From assembly GCF_015040615.1 (NCBI RefSeq), contig NZ_CP060402.1, forward strand, positions 310,001 through 374,000: DNA of 64,000 nucleotides, written 5' to 3'. This document shows, in pieces, positions 42,267 through 50,343 of the stretch. Made by a program: the position numbers and the translations under genes. How positions within the stretch are numbered: the first letter of the stretch is position 1; every line of letters begins with the position of its first letter. The DNA comes from Microbacterium sp. YJN-G. Its GTDB lineage: Bacteria; Actinomycetota; Actinomycetes; Actinomycetales; Microbacteriaceae. The notes under the pieces are model-generated. The model saw only the letters and a program-made list of their open reading frames with translations, had not been told where the DNA came from and did not search any database.

Positions 42267-43370
42267 ATGGAGTCCCACCCTCGACAGGCCGGCACGCTGC
42301 GCTGCGTGCTCGTCGGCACCGGCGCCGTCGCGAACCTGCATGCGAAGGCCGTCGCGGCGCATCCCCGCGCGCAGATGGTCGCAGTCGCCGACCTCAGCGC
42401 CGAGCGGGCGGCGGAGTTCGCCGCCCAGCACGCCGTGCCCGCGTCGTACGACGACTACGAGGGGATGCTGGCCGCCGAGCGGCCGGACGTGGTGCTCATC
42501 TGCACCCCGCCGGCCCCGCATCGCGCGCAGGCCCTCGCGGCATTCGCCGCCGGGGCGCACGTGATCGTCGAGAAGCCGCCGGCGCCGTCACTGGATGAGC
42601 TGGACGACATGCGCGCAGCGGCGGACGCCGCCGGACGGCAGCTCGCCGTGGTCTTCCAGCAGCGCACCGGCACGGCGGCGGCGCACGTGCGCAGGCTGCT
42701 GTCCGAGGGTGCACTCGGGCGTCCGCTCGTGGCGGTGTGCCAGACGCTGTGGTTCCGCGACGCCGGCTACTTCGCCGTCCCGTGGCGCGGCAACTGGCAG
42801 ACCGAGGGCGGCGGGACGACGCTCGGGCACGGCATCCATCAGATCGATCTGCTCGCGCACCTGCTCGGTGACTGGTCGTCGGTGCAGGGGCGCCTGTTCC
42901 GCACCGATCGCGAGACCGAGACCGAAGACGTCTCGACCGCGACGGTCGTGTTCGACGGCGGCGCCGTCGCGCAGATCGTCACGAGCGCGGTCTCGCCCCG
43001 CGAGACCAGCTCGATCCGCATCGACACACAGAAGGCCACCGTCACGGTCGACCACCTGTACGGGCACGGCCACGAGAACTGGCGGATCACCCCGGCGCCC
43101 GGCTTCGAGGCCGAGGCGGAGACATGGGCGTTCCCGGATGCCGAGGAGCGCAGCGACCACGCCCCGCTGCTGCGCGACGTCTTCGACGCATTGCTCGACG
43201 GCACGCCGCTGCCGCCCACCGCTGACGCCCCGGCCCGCTCGCTCGAGCTGGTCGCGGCGATCTACGCCTCCGCCGCCGCCGACTCGGCGATCATCACTCC
43301 GCAGCAGCTCGCCGCCCACCCCACGCACCGGGCCGGGTTCGCCAGCCCCGTGCAGGACCTGCGTCGGTGA
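42267..43370 (+). CDS. Gfo/Idh/MocA family sugar oxidoreductase
   Basis: 367 residues from the ATG at 42267 after AAGGAGG; the upstream in-frame ATG at 42240 has no such site. Nucleotide-binding motif CVLVGTGAVANLHAKAV, then VIVEKPPAPS with the catalytic-site Lys-Pro, and GGGTTLGHGIHQIDLLAHLLG with the conserved Asp/His. Oxidation or reduction of a sugar or inositol derivative with NAD(P) is expected. A half-operator TTGAAACGTTATGA lies at 42230-42243. It forms an apparent unit with the DUF6807 gene. Confidence 0.85.
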   Translation: MESHPRQAGTLRCVLVGTGAVANLHAKAVAAHPRAQMVAVADLSAERAAEFAAQHAVPASYDDYEGMLAAERPDVVLICTPPAPHRAQALAAFAAGAHVIVEKPPAPSLDELDDMRAAADAAGRQLAVVFQQRTGTAAAHVRRLLSEGALGRPLVAVCQTLWFRDAGYFAVPWRGNWQTEGGGTTLGHGIHQIDLLAHLLGDWSSVQGRLFRTDRETETEDVSTATVVFDGGAVAQIVTSAVSPRETSSIRIDTQKATVTVDHLYGHGHENWRITPAPGFEAEAETWAFPDAEERSDHAPLLRDVFDALLDGTPLPPTADAPARSLELVAAIYASAAADSAIITPQQLAAHPTHRAGFASPVQDLRR

Positions 43371-43413
43371 CAATAGGAGAGGACAACGTTGTAGATCCGT
43401 ATCCAGACGGGTC

Positions 43414-43460
43414 TTGCGAAACGTTTCAATTTGGATTAGCTTGTAGGGCAAGCGCTTTCC
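43414..43460 (+). promoter_or_regulatory. promoter of the second importer with two LacI-type operators
   Basis: TTGCGA (43414-43419), a 17-base spacer and TAGCTT (43437-43442) make a plausible promoter. TTGCGAAACGTTTCAA (43414-43429) covers the -35 box and spacer, and GGCAAGCGCTTTCC (43447-43460) covers the expected start site. The two operators belong to different sequence classes. Confidence 0.7.
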
Positions 43461-43548
43461 CATACCCCAGGACAGCGCGCCTGCACTCCACATGAACACG
43501 GACGTTCCCCGGCTCCGCCGAACGAGGACGTTCACAGAGAGGACAAGG

Positions 43549-44841
43549 ATGTTCAGCAAGAAGCGCCTGGCGGCCGGCACCGCCCTCGCCACGGGAGCCA
43601 TGCTGGTTCTCGCCGGCTGCGCCGGAGAGTCCGCCGCCCCCGCAGACACGTTCGATCCCGATGAGAAGGTCACCCTGAACCTCGCGTTCTGGGGCAACGA
43701 TGTGCGCGCCGACCTGTACAACCAGGTCATCGACGCGTTCAACGAGGAGTACCCGAACATCACGGTCAACTCCACCTTCCTCGGCTTCCCCGAGTTCTGG
43801 GAGAAGCGCCAGACCGAGGCCGCCGGTGGCGGACTGCCCGACGTGATGCAGTTCGACTACTCGTACCTGCGCCAGTACGCGCAGAACGGCCTGCTGCTCG
43901 ACCTCGACCCGTACATCGGCGGCATCATCGACAAGGAGCCGCTGGCCGACAACATCCTCAAGATCGGCGTCGTCGAAGACACCACCTACGCGATCCCGAC
44001 CTCGACCAACGCCTGGGGCCTGTTCACCAACCCGAAGCTGCTCGAGACCGCGGGCGTCGAGGAGTTCGCCGGCGGAAGCTGGGACGACTACACCGACTGG
44101 ATGAAGACCATCACCGACGCCGCGGGCGGCGAGTTCTACGGCGGCAGCGACTACACCGGCCGCATCCAGAACTTCGAACTGCAGCTGCGCAGCGAGGGCA
44201 AGAACCTCTTCAACGAAGACGGCACCGCCGGCTTCGACGAGGAGCGCCTCACCGAGTTCTGGGAGGAAGGTGCCCCCATCCGCGAGGGCATCGGCATCCC
44301 GCAGCAGAAGGTCGAGGAGCTCTCGCCCCTCGGCTCGTTCGACTCGGCGAAGACCGCCAGCGAGCTGACCTGGGACAACTTCGGCGCCGGCTACCTGGGC
44401 AACCTGGGCGAGGGTTACACCGAGCTCGGCCTGGTCGCCCCGCCGGTCACCGAGGAGGGCGCGAAGGACCTCTACCTGAAGCCCTCGATGCTGCACGCGA
44501 TCGCGGCCAAGACCAAGCACCCCGAGGCTGCGGCCACGCTGGTCGACTTTCTGATCAACTCGCCCGAGTCGGGCAAGATCTTCGGCACCAACCGTGGTCT
44601 GCCGGCATCCACCACCGCCCTCGAGGCGGCCGACCTCGACCCGCTGAGCACCCAGATCAAGGAGTACGAGGCCTCGATCGCCGACCGTCTGGGCGACGCC
44701 CCGCCGGTGCCGATCGTCGGCTACGGCACCCTGGAGGAGAAGTTCCGCCAGCTCGGCACCGAGCTGAACTTCGGCACCATCACCGTCGAGGATGCTGTCA
44801 AGCAGTTCTTCGCCGAGATGGACGTCGTCCTGAACCAGTGA
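43549..44841 (+). CDS. sugar-binding lipoprotein, copy 1
   Basis: 430 residues from ATG 43549 with GAGAGG upstream. Signal MFSKKRLAAG plus hydrophobic core, lipobox LAGC (Cys24). Family 1 extracellular solute-binding protein: VTLNLAFWGNDVRADLYNQV, PNITVNSTFLGFPEFWEKRQ, GGLPDVMQFDYSYLRQYAQN and AAKTKHPEAAATLVDFLINS. Probably binds an oligosaccharide of RG-I (galactose- or rhamnose-containing; inference). A paralogue lies at 47665-48954 beyond the permeases. Confidence 0.9.
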   Translation: MFSKKRLAAGTALATGAMLVLAGCAGESAAPADTFDPDEKVTLNLAFWGNDVRADLYNQVIDAFNEEYPNITVNSTFLGFPEFWEKRQTEAAGGGLPDVMQFDYSYLRQYAQNGLLLDLDPYIGGIIDKEPLADNILKIGVVEDTTYAIPTSTNAWGLFTNPKLLETAGVEEFAGGSWDDYTDWMKTITDAAGGEFYGGSDYTGRIQNFELQLRSEGKNLFNEDGTAGFDEERLTEFWEEGAPIREGIGIPQQKVEELSPLGSFDSAKTASELTWDNFGAGYLGNLGEGYTELGLVAPPVTEEGAKDLYLKPSMLHAIAAKTKHPEAAATLVDFLINSPESGKIFGTNRGLPASTTALEAADLDPLSTQIKEYEASIADRLGDAPPVPIVGYGTLEEKFRQLGTELNFGTITVEDAVKQFFAEMDVVLNQ

Positions 44842-44847
44842 GAACCT

Positions 44848-44880
44848 CCGGCGGGTCGGAGCACGTCTCCGGCCCGCCGG
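44848..44880 (+). terminator. intercistronic hairpin after lipoprotein copy 1
   Basis: CCGGCGGG pairs with CCCGCCGG, and CGGAG with CTCCG, joined by one T-G pair, giving a 14-bp stem with the loop CACGT. No T-tract. It holds the same place relative to the binding-protein and permease genes as the hairpin at 20665-20693. Confidence 0.7.
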
Positions 44881-44920
44881 GCACCACCTGCACCTGCTCC
44901 GCATCCCGAAGGAGAGACCC

Positions 44921-45916
44921 GTGAGCACCACCGCGACGAGGGTCATCGTCACCGACGACCGTCCCAGTGCGCACCTGCTGCGCAAGGGACGCCGCGAGCT
45001 CGATCCTGTGCGCCCCGGCCAGCGCGCCCGCGCGCGGCGGGAGACCGCCGCAGGATACGCGTTCCTCACGCCGTGGCTGATCGGCTTCCTCGGGCTCACG
45101 CTCGTGCCGATGGCCTACTCGCTGTACCTGTCGTTCACGCGGTACAACATCTTCCAGCCGCCGAAGTGGATCGGCCTCGACAACTACATCCGGCTGTTCG
45201 CGAAGGACCCGGTGTTCCTGCAGTCGGCCGAGATCACCCTGATCTACGTGTTCGTCGGCACCCCGATCACCCTCGCAGCGGCGCTGGGCGTGGCGATGCT
45301 GCTGAACTACCGCGATAAGGGCGCCGGCTTCTTCCGCTCGGCCTTCTACGCGCCCTCGCTGATCGGCGCCTCGGTCTCGGTCGCCATCGTGTGGCGGGCG
45401 ATGTTCTCCACCGACGGCCCCGTCGACGCCGGCCTGCAGATCTTCGGCATCAACCTGGGCGGCTGGATTGGCAACCCGCCCATGGTGCTGCCGATGATGA
45501 TCCTGCTGCACGTGTGGACGTTCGGATCCACCATGGTCATCTTCCTCGCCGGCCTCAAGCAGATCCCCAAGGAACTGTACGAGGCGGCCGAGATGGACGG
45601 TGCCGGTGCCTGGCGCCGGTTCCGCGCGGTGACCATCCCGATGCTCTCGCCGGTGATGTTCTTCAACCTGCTGCTGGGCCTGATCGGCGCGTTCCAGGTG
45701 TTCGCCTCGGCGTACATCATCTCCAACGGCACCGGCGGCCCCGCGGGCATGACGAACTTCATCACCGTCTACCTCTACAAGCGCGGCTTCTCCGACGGGC
45801 AGATGGGCTATGCCGCAGCCATGGCGTGGGTGCTGCTGATCGTCGTCGCGCTGCTCGCCTTCATCCTCTTCCGCACGCAGAAGTCCTGGGTGCACTACGC
45901 AGGAGACGACAAATGA
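44921..45916 (+). CDS. sugar ABC permease, MalF/UgpA type
   Basis: 331 residues from a GTG start. Six membrane helices; the EAA loop reads YEAAEMDGAGAWRRFRAVTI and MAYSLYLSFTRYNIFQPPKW is the typical first-helix exit. With the next gene it forms the membrane channel of the importer served by the flanking lipoproteins. Its stop overlaps the next start (ATGA). No ATPase gene is present nearby. Confidence 0.92.
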   Translation: MSTTATRVIVTDDRPSAHLLRKGRRELDPVRPGQRARARRETAAGYAFLTPWLIGFLGLTLVPMAYSLYLSFTRYNIFQPPKWIGLDNYIRLFAKDPVFLQSAEITLIYVFVGTPITLAAALGVAMLLNYRDKGAGFFRSAFYAPSLIGASVSVAIVWRAMFSTDGPVDAGLQIFGINLGGWIGNPPMVLPMMILLHVWTFGSTMVIFLAGLKQIPKELYEAAEMDGAGAWRRFRAVTIPMLSPVMFFNLLLGLIGAFQVFASAYIISNGTGGPAGMTNFITVYLYKRGFSDGQMGYAAAMAWVLLIVVALLAFILFRTQKSWVHYAGDDK

Positions 45917-46827
45917 CCTCCACCGCCGTCGACAGCACCCGCCGGGCCGACGCCCAGCGCCGCAACGCCGTTCCGCCGCGACGCAAGGTCAAGCGCAAGA
46001 CCGTCCAGACCATCATCTGGTTCGCCGGCCTGATCGTGCTCACCGCGATCGTGCTGTACCCGCTGCTGTGGCTGTTCCTTGCCACCTTCAAGCCCAACGG
46101 CGAGTTCGGGCAGAACCCCGGGCTGTTCCCGCAGGCGCCGACCTTCGACAACTACGGCAAGGTCATGGAGGGCATCGCCGGCGTTCCGATGTGGCGGTTC
46201 TTCCTGAACTCGTTCATCCTCGCGGCATCCGCCGTGGTCGGCACCGTGCTGTCGTCGGCGCTGGCGGCCTACGCGTTCGCGCGGGTGCAGTTCAAGGGCC
46301 TCGGCATCCTGTTCGCCGCGATGATCGGCACGCTGCTGCTGCCGTTCCACGTCGTGATCATCCCGCAGTACATCATCTTCAACAAGCTCGGCTGGATCGA
46401 CACCTTCATCCCGCTGATCCTGCCGAAGTTCCTCGCCACCGAGGCGTTCTTCGTGTTCCTCATCGTGCAGTTCATCCGGCAGATGCCGCGCGACATGGAC
46501 GAGGCGGCGCGCATCGACGGCGCCGGGCACATGCGCATCTTCTGGTCGATCATCCTGCCGCTGATCCGCCCGGCACTGATCACCTGCGCGATCTTCGCGT
46601 TCATCTGGACGTGGAACGACTTCCTCAGTCCGCTGCTGTATCTGACCAGTCCCGAGAACTATCCGCTGCCGATCGCGCTGCGCCTGTACAACGACCAGAC
46701 CTCGTCGAGCGACTACGGTGCCACCGTGACCGCGTCGTTCGTGGCGCTGGTGCCGATCATCTTGTTCTTCGTCGTCTTCCAGCGCTTCCTCGTCGACGGC
46801 GTCGCCACGCAGGGGCTGAAGGGCTGA
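45913..46827 (+). CDS. sugar ABC permease, MalG/UgpE type
   Basis: 304 residues starting in an ATGA overlap. Six helices, EAA loop MDEAARIDGAGHMRIFWSII, C-terminus FQRFLVDGVATQGLKG, all normal for MalG-type permeases. Partner of the preceding permease. The next gene begins 2 bases after its stop. Confidence 0.92.
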   Translation: MTSTAVDSTRRADAQRRNAVPPRRKVKRKTVQTIIWFAGLIVLTAIVLYPLLWLFLATFKPNGEFGQNPGLFPQAPTFDNYGKVMEGIAGVPMWRFFLNSFILAASAVVGTVLSSALAAYAFARVQFKGLGILFAAMIGTLLLPFHVVIIPQYIIFNKLGWIDTFIPLILPKFLATEAFFVFLIVQFIRQMPRDMDEAARIDGAGHMRIFWSIILPLIRPALITCAIFAFIWTWNDFLSPLLYLTSPENYPLPIALRLYNDQTSSSDYGATVTASFVALVPIILFFVVFQRFLVDGVATQGLKG

Positions 46828-46829
46828 TC

Positions 46830-47507
46830 ATGGCCACGGTCAGCCGGAGTCAGGCAGGCACGAGCCGGAGTCAGACCAGGGCGGCGGCGCGCGAGGCGCG
46901 CTCGGGCGCAGGTCCCGTCGCCGAGGGTTACGACCCGGGGCCCAACCCCGGGGCGACCGCCCGGTTCGGCCTGTTCGGCGAGACCCTGACGATCGGCCTG
47001 CTGATCACGCTCGTCTCGCTGGGCGTGGTGACGCTGCCGATCGCGCTCGCCGCCGGCATCCGTCACCTGCGGCGCTTCGTCGCCGCCGATGATTCGCGGA
47101 TCGCGCTGTTCTGGCAGGACGTGCGCGCCGGCATCCTGCCCTCTCTCGCCGTCGGGGTCCCCGCGGCGCTGGCCGCCGGGGTGCTGATCCTCGACGTCCG
47201 GCTCGCCGGTACCGGCGCGCTGCCCGGCGGCGAGCTGATCGCCGTCGTCGGCTGGGCCGGCCTGGTCGTCCTGGCGACCGCAGTGCTCGTCGCCGCCTGC
47301 ACCTGGAACCCCGGGATCGGCTGGGTCGCGGCGGCGCGCGCCGTGCCCGGCATCGTCAGAGCGGATGCCGCCGGCGCGGCGTACCTCGCCGCCGCGGCCG
47401 TGTTCGTCGGCGTGGCGAGCTGGGCTCTCGCGCCGCTGTTCATCCCCGCCATCGGCTGCGCCGCGCTCGCCGTCGTCGCGGTCCCCGCGCGCCGGCGACG
47501 GCGCTGA
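46830..47507 (+). CDS. membrane protein, DUF624-like
   Basis: 225 residues, the same length as the DUF624 protein at 18345. After a basic, low-complexity N-terminus (SRSQAGTSRSQTRAAAREAR) come FGLFGETLTIGLLITLVSLG and VVTLPIALAAGIRHLRRFVA, a pattern resembling YesL-type proteins, then several hydrophobic helices and an Arg-rich tail (ARRRRR). It follows the permease by 2 bases, so it belongs to the importer operon. The family call is by pattern and position; function unknown. Confidence 0.6.
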   Translation: MATVSRSQAGTSRSQTRAAAREARSGAGPVAEGYDPGPNPGATARFGLFGETLTIGLLITLVSLGVVTLPIALAAGIRHLRRFVAADDSRIALFWQDVRAGILPSLAVGVPAALAAGVLILDVRLAGTGALPGGELIAVVGWAGLVVLATAVLVAACTWNPGIGWVAAARAVPGIVRADAAGAAYLAAAAVFVGVASWALAPLFIPAIGCAALAVVAVPARRRRR

Positions 47508-47568
47508 CGCGCAGCATCCGACCCCCGTCCGGTTCTCCGGGTGGTCCTTGCTGCGGATATTCACTCTT

Positions 47569-47647
47569 GCAGTTCACCCGTGCAGTTCACCCGTGCAGTT
47601 CACCCGTGCAGTTCACCCGTGCAGTTCATCACTGGCAGTTCATCGTC
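47569..47647 (+). repeat. 13-bp tandem repeat in the leader of lipoprotein copy 2
   Basis: Four identical head-to-tail copies of GCAGTTCACCCGT (47569-47620), then two degenerate ones (GCAGTTCATCAC at 47621 and GCAGTTCATCGT at 47636). The array ends at the ribosome-binding site GAAAGG of the lipoprotein gene. It is unrelated in sequence to the 15-bp repeat at 19042 but has the same position before a binding-protein gene. Confidence 0.85.
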
Positions 47648-47664
47648 GAAAGGTTATGCCACCC

Positions 47665-48954
47665 ATGCGTGCATCCATCCGAGGCCGACGCCTCCTTCTC
47701 GCCTCCGCCGCCGCGCTCACCGGCGCGCTCGTGCTCGCCGGCTGCTCGGCCGGCAGCGCACCGGCCGCCGAGTTCGATCCCGACGCCGAAGTCGAACTCG
47801 ACTTCGCGTTCTGGGGCAACGACGACCGCGCCGACCGGTACAACCAGCTCATCGAGGCGTTCAACGAGGAGCATCCGAACATCACCGTCAACGTGACGTT
47901 CACCGACTTCCCCAGCTACTGGGAGAAGCGCGCGACCGAGGCCGCCAGCGGCGGCCTGCCCGACGTGTTCCAGTTCTCCGACAGCTACCTGCGCCAGTAC
48001 GCCGAGAGCGGGCACCTGCTCGACCTCGCCGAGGTGTCTGACCACATCGACTTCTCGACCTTCGAGGACGCGCTGCTGGGCACCGGACGGCTGAACGACG
48101 TGCAGTACTCGCTGCCCACCGGCTACAGCATGTGGGCGAACTTCGTGAACGACGACCTGCTCGCCCAGTACGGCATCGAGGCGCCCGAGGGCGGGTCGGA
48201 CCCGGCAGAGCTCGACGAGTGGATGGCATCGGTGACCGAGGCGTCGGGCGGCGAGGTCTACGGCGGCACCGACTACACCCAGCGCATCCAGGGCTTCGAG
48301 CTGGTGCTGCGGGCGGAGGGGAAGAACCTCTACACCGACGACGGCGAGCTGGGCTTCTCGAAGGACGAGCTGCGCGACTACTGGAGCAGCGGTGATGCGT
48401 TGCGCGACGGCGTGACCGTGCCGCAGCAGCGCCTGGAGGAGATCAGCCCGAAGTCGGGGCTCGGCGCGCAGCTGACCGCGAGCGAGATGAGCTGGAGCAA
48501 CTTCCTGGGCGGCTACCTGGCCGACTCGGGCGCGAAGTCGATGTCGATCGTCGCACCGCCCACCGCCGTCGAGGGCTCGAAGGACCTGTACCAGCAGGGC
48601 GGGCTGCAGGTGGCGATCGCGCCGAACACCGAGCACCCCGAGGCTGCTGCGATGTTCCTCGACTTCGTCGTCAACAGCGAGGACGCGGGTCGCATCTTCG
48701 GCACCACGCTGGGCTTCCCGGCTTCGTCGAGCAAGCTGGCCGGCACCACCCTCGAGGGCGTCGACAAGCAGGTCGCCGATTACATCGAGTCGGTCTCCGA
48801 CCGGGTCGGCGAGGCCCCGCCGGTGCCGGTGGTGGGCTACGGCTCGCTCGAGCAGAAGTTCTGGGACCTCGGCCGCGAGCTGGGCCTGGGCACCACGACC
48901 GTCGACGAGGCGGTGGAACAGTTCTTCGCTGAGGCGGACGTCATCCTGGAGTGA
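47665..48954 (+). CDS. sugar-binding lipoprotein, copy 2
   Basis: 429 residues if read from ATG 47665; ATG 47656 is possible but only two bases from GAAAGG. Lipobox LAGC (Cys27 from 47665). Clearly a paralogue of the protein at 43549: LDFAFWGNDDRADRYNQLIE, PNITVNVTFTDFPSYWEKRA, GGLPDVFQFSDSYLRQYAES and the same C-terminal layout. It probably serves the same permeases with a different affinity or sugar. Separated from the operon by the repeat leader, so it may be expressed on its own. Confidence 0.9.
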   Translation: MRASIRGRRLLLASAAALTGALVLAGCSAGSAPAAEFDPDAEVELDFAFWGNDDRADRYNQLIEAFNEEHPNITVNVTFTDFPSYWEKRATEAASGGLPDVFQFSDSYLRQYAESGHLLDLAEVSDHIDFSTFEDALLGTGRLNDVQYSLPTGYSMWANFVNDDLLAQYGIEAPEGGSDPAELDEWMASVTEASGGEVYGGTDYTQRIQGFELVLRAEGKNLYTDDGELGFSKDELRDYWSSGDALRDGVTVPQQRLEEISPKSGLGAQLTASEMSWSNFLGGYLADSGAKSMSIVAPPTAVEGSKDLYQQGGLQVAIAPNTEHPEAAAMFLDFVVNSEDAGRIFGTTLGFPASSSKLAGTTLEGVDKQVADYIESVSDRVGEAPPVPVVGYGSLEQKFWDLGRELGLGTTTVDEAVEQFFAEADVILE

Positions 48955-49014
48955 CGCTCGCCGCCACGACGGGGTGGTGCCGCAGAAGGTTCGCGGCGAG
49001 GTGAGAAGGTGGAG

Positions 49015-49039
49015 TCCGGCCCGCGATTCGCGGGCCGGA
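49015..49039. terminator. perfect hairpin between lipoprotein copy 2 and lacI
   Basis: TCCGGCCCGCGA and TCGCGGGCCGGA are exact complements around a single T (12-bp arms). It could end the lipoprotein transcript, although no T-run follows. Its position 19 bases before the LacI start also allows a role as binding site. Confidence 0.6.
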
Positions 49040-49057
49040 CTCGGAGAGGGACGCAGC

Positions 49058-50080
49058 ATGGCAGTGGGCGTGAAAGACGTCGCCGCCGCCGCCGGAGTGT
49101 CGGTGGGAACGGTGTCGAACGTGCTCAACCGGCCCGACCGCGTGTCGGAGCGCACCGTCGAGCGCGTGCAGCGCGCCATCCGCGAGCTGGGATTCGTGCG
49201 CAACGACGCCGCCCGCCAGCTGCGGGCAGGGCGCAGCCGCAGCATCGGGCTGGTCGTGCCCGACATCGGAAACCCGTTCTTCGCCGACGTGGCACGCGGG
49301 GCCGAGGATCGCGCAGCGGATGCCGGCATGACCGTTCTGCTGGGCAACAGCGACGAGAGCGATGAGCGCCAGCAGGCGCACCTCGAGCTGTTCCAGGAGC
49401 AGCGGGTCAACGGCGTGCTGCTGACCCCGGCATCCGAGGATCTCACGGCGCTGCGCCGGTTCGCCGCCGGCGGGATGCCCGTGATCCTCGTCGACCGCGA
49501 GGTCGAGGAGGGCATCTTCCCCTCGGTGTCGGTGGACGACGTGGAGGGCGGACGGCTCGCCGCCCGGCACCTGCTCGACGCCGGGCGCCGCAGGCTCGCG
49601 TTCGTCGGCGGACCGCAGTCCGTGCAGCAGGTCGCCGACCGTCTGCAGGGCGCGCAGGCGGCGGTCGCCGAGGTCGACGGCGCGGCGCTCGAGGTGATCG
49701 AGCAGCCGTCACTGACGGTGCTGCAGGGGCGCGAGGCCGGCGAGGCGATCGTCGCGCGGGCTCCGGATGACCGGCCGGATGCCGTCTTCGCCGCCAACGA
49801 CCTGCTGGCCGTCGGGCTGCTGCAGGCGTTCAGCTTCGGGTCGGGCGTGCGCGTGCCCGAGGACATCGCGATGGTCGGCTACGACGACATCGACTTCGCC
49901 GCCGCGACCGTCGTGCCGCTCAGCTCGGTGCGCCAGCCCGCGCGCCTGCTGGGCTGGACGGGCGTGGACCTGCTGCTGAAGGAGCTCGACGGCGTCGAGC
50001 ACGACCGCCGCGTGCGCTTCCAGCCCGAGCTCGTCGCCCGCGACTCCACCGCCTTCTCCTCCCGCCGAAACCCCTCATGA
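49058..50080 (+). CDS. LacI-family regulator, second copy
   Basis: 340 residues from ATG 49058 with GAGAGGG upstream. Helix-turn-helix VKDVAAAAGVSVGTVSNVLN, hinge RNDAARQLRAGRSRSIGLVV, and effector domain with GNPFFADVARGAED, DRPDAVFAANDLLAVGLLQA and VGYDDIDFAAATVVPLSSVR. It resembles RhaR/galactose-type LacI proteins and may recognise the TGAAACGTTTCA-type operators seen near rhaM, the lyase gene and the second importer (inference). It ends the RG-I locus. Confidence 0.9.
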   Translation: MAVGVKDVAAAAGVSVGTVSNVLNRPDRVSERTVERVQRAIRELGFVRNDAARQLRAGRSRSIGLVVPDIGNPFFADVARGAEDRAADAGMTVLLGNSDESDERQQAHLELFQEQRVNGVLLTPASEDLTALRRFAAGGMPVILVDREVEEGIFPSVSVDDVEGGRLAARHLLDAGRRRLAFVGGPQSVQQVADRLQGAQAAVAEVDGAALEVIEQPSLTVLQGREAGEAIVARAPDDRPDAVFAANDLLAVGLLQAFSFGSGVRVPEDIAMVGYDDIDFAAATVVPLSSVRQPARLLGWTGVDLLLKELDGVEHDRRVRFQPELVARDSTAFSSRRNPS

Positions 50081-50088
50081 TTGCCGAC

Positions 50089-50120
50089 ACCCCTCATGAT
50101 TCGCGCGATTCACGAGGGGT
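50089..50120. terminator. stem-loop after the second lacI gene
   Basis: ACCCCTC (50089-50095) pairs with GAGGGGT (50114-50120). CCCTCATGATT also occurs as a direct repeat at 50072 and 50091. A weak terminator is plausible; no T-run. Confidence 0.4.
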
Positions 50121-50232
50121 CTCGACACTGCTGAGGGGTATCGGCGGATGCTGTGCCCTGCGGATTCGTGACAGCACCGCAGAACCGTTATGATTGCATG
50201 ACGCATCAGCGCGCCTCGCGTGCCGGATGTAT

Positions 50233-50324
50233 GGAGACGTCGCATAGTCAGGCCTAGTGCACCACCCTGCTAAGGTGGAGTCCCCTCACGGGGACCGAGG
50301 GTTCAAATCCCTCCGTCTCCGCCA
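50233..50324 (+). tRNA. tRNA-Ser(GCU)
   Basis: Acceptor stem GGAGACG/CGTCTCC closes, followed by G73 and an encoded CCA (50322-50324). Anticodon arm CCACC-CTGCTAA-GGTGG gives anticodon GCU (serine AGC/AGU). The long variable arm (AGTCCCCTCACGGGGACC) is typical of serine tRNA, and the T-arm is GAGGG-TTCAAAT-CCCTC. The tRNA is intact and serves as the attachment site of the element that follows. Confidence 0.95.
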
Positions 50325-50343
50325 TAAAATTCCTGGTCAGGGC

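Noticed and set aside
47569..47647. CRISPR-like array
   Set aside because: The units are 13 bp and directly adjacent, with no spacers and no cas genes; a plain tandem repeat.
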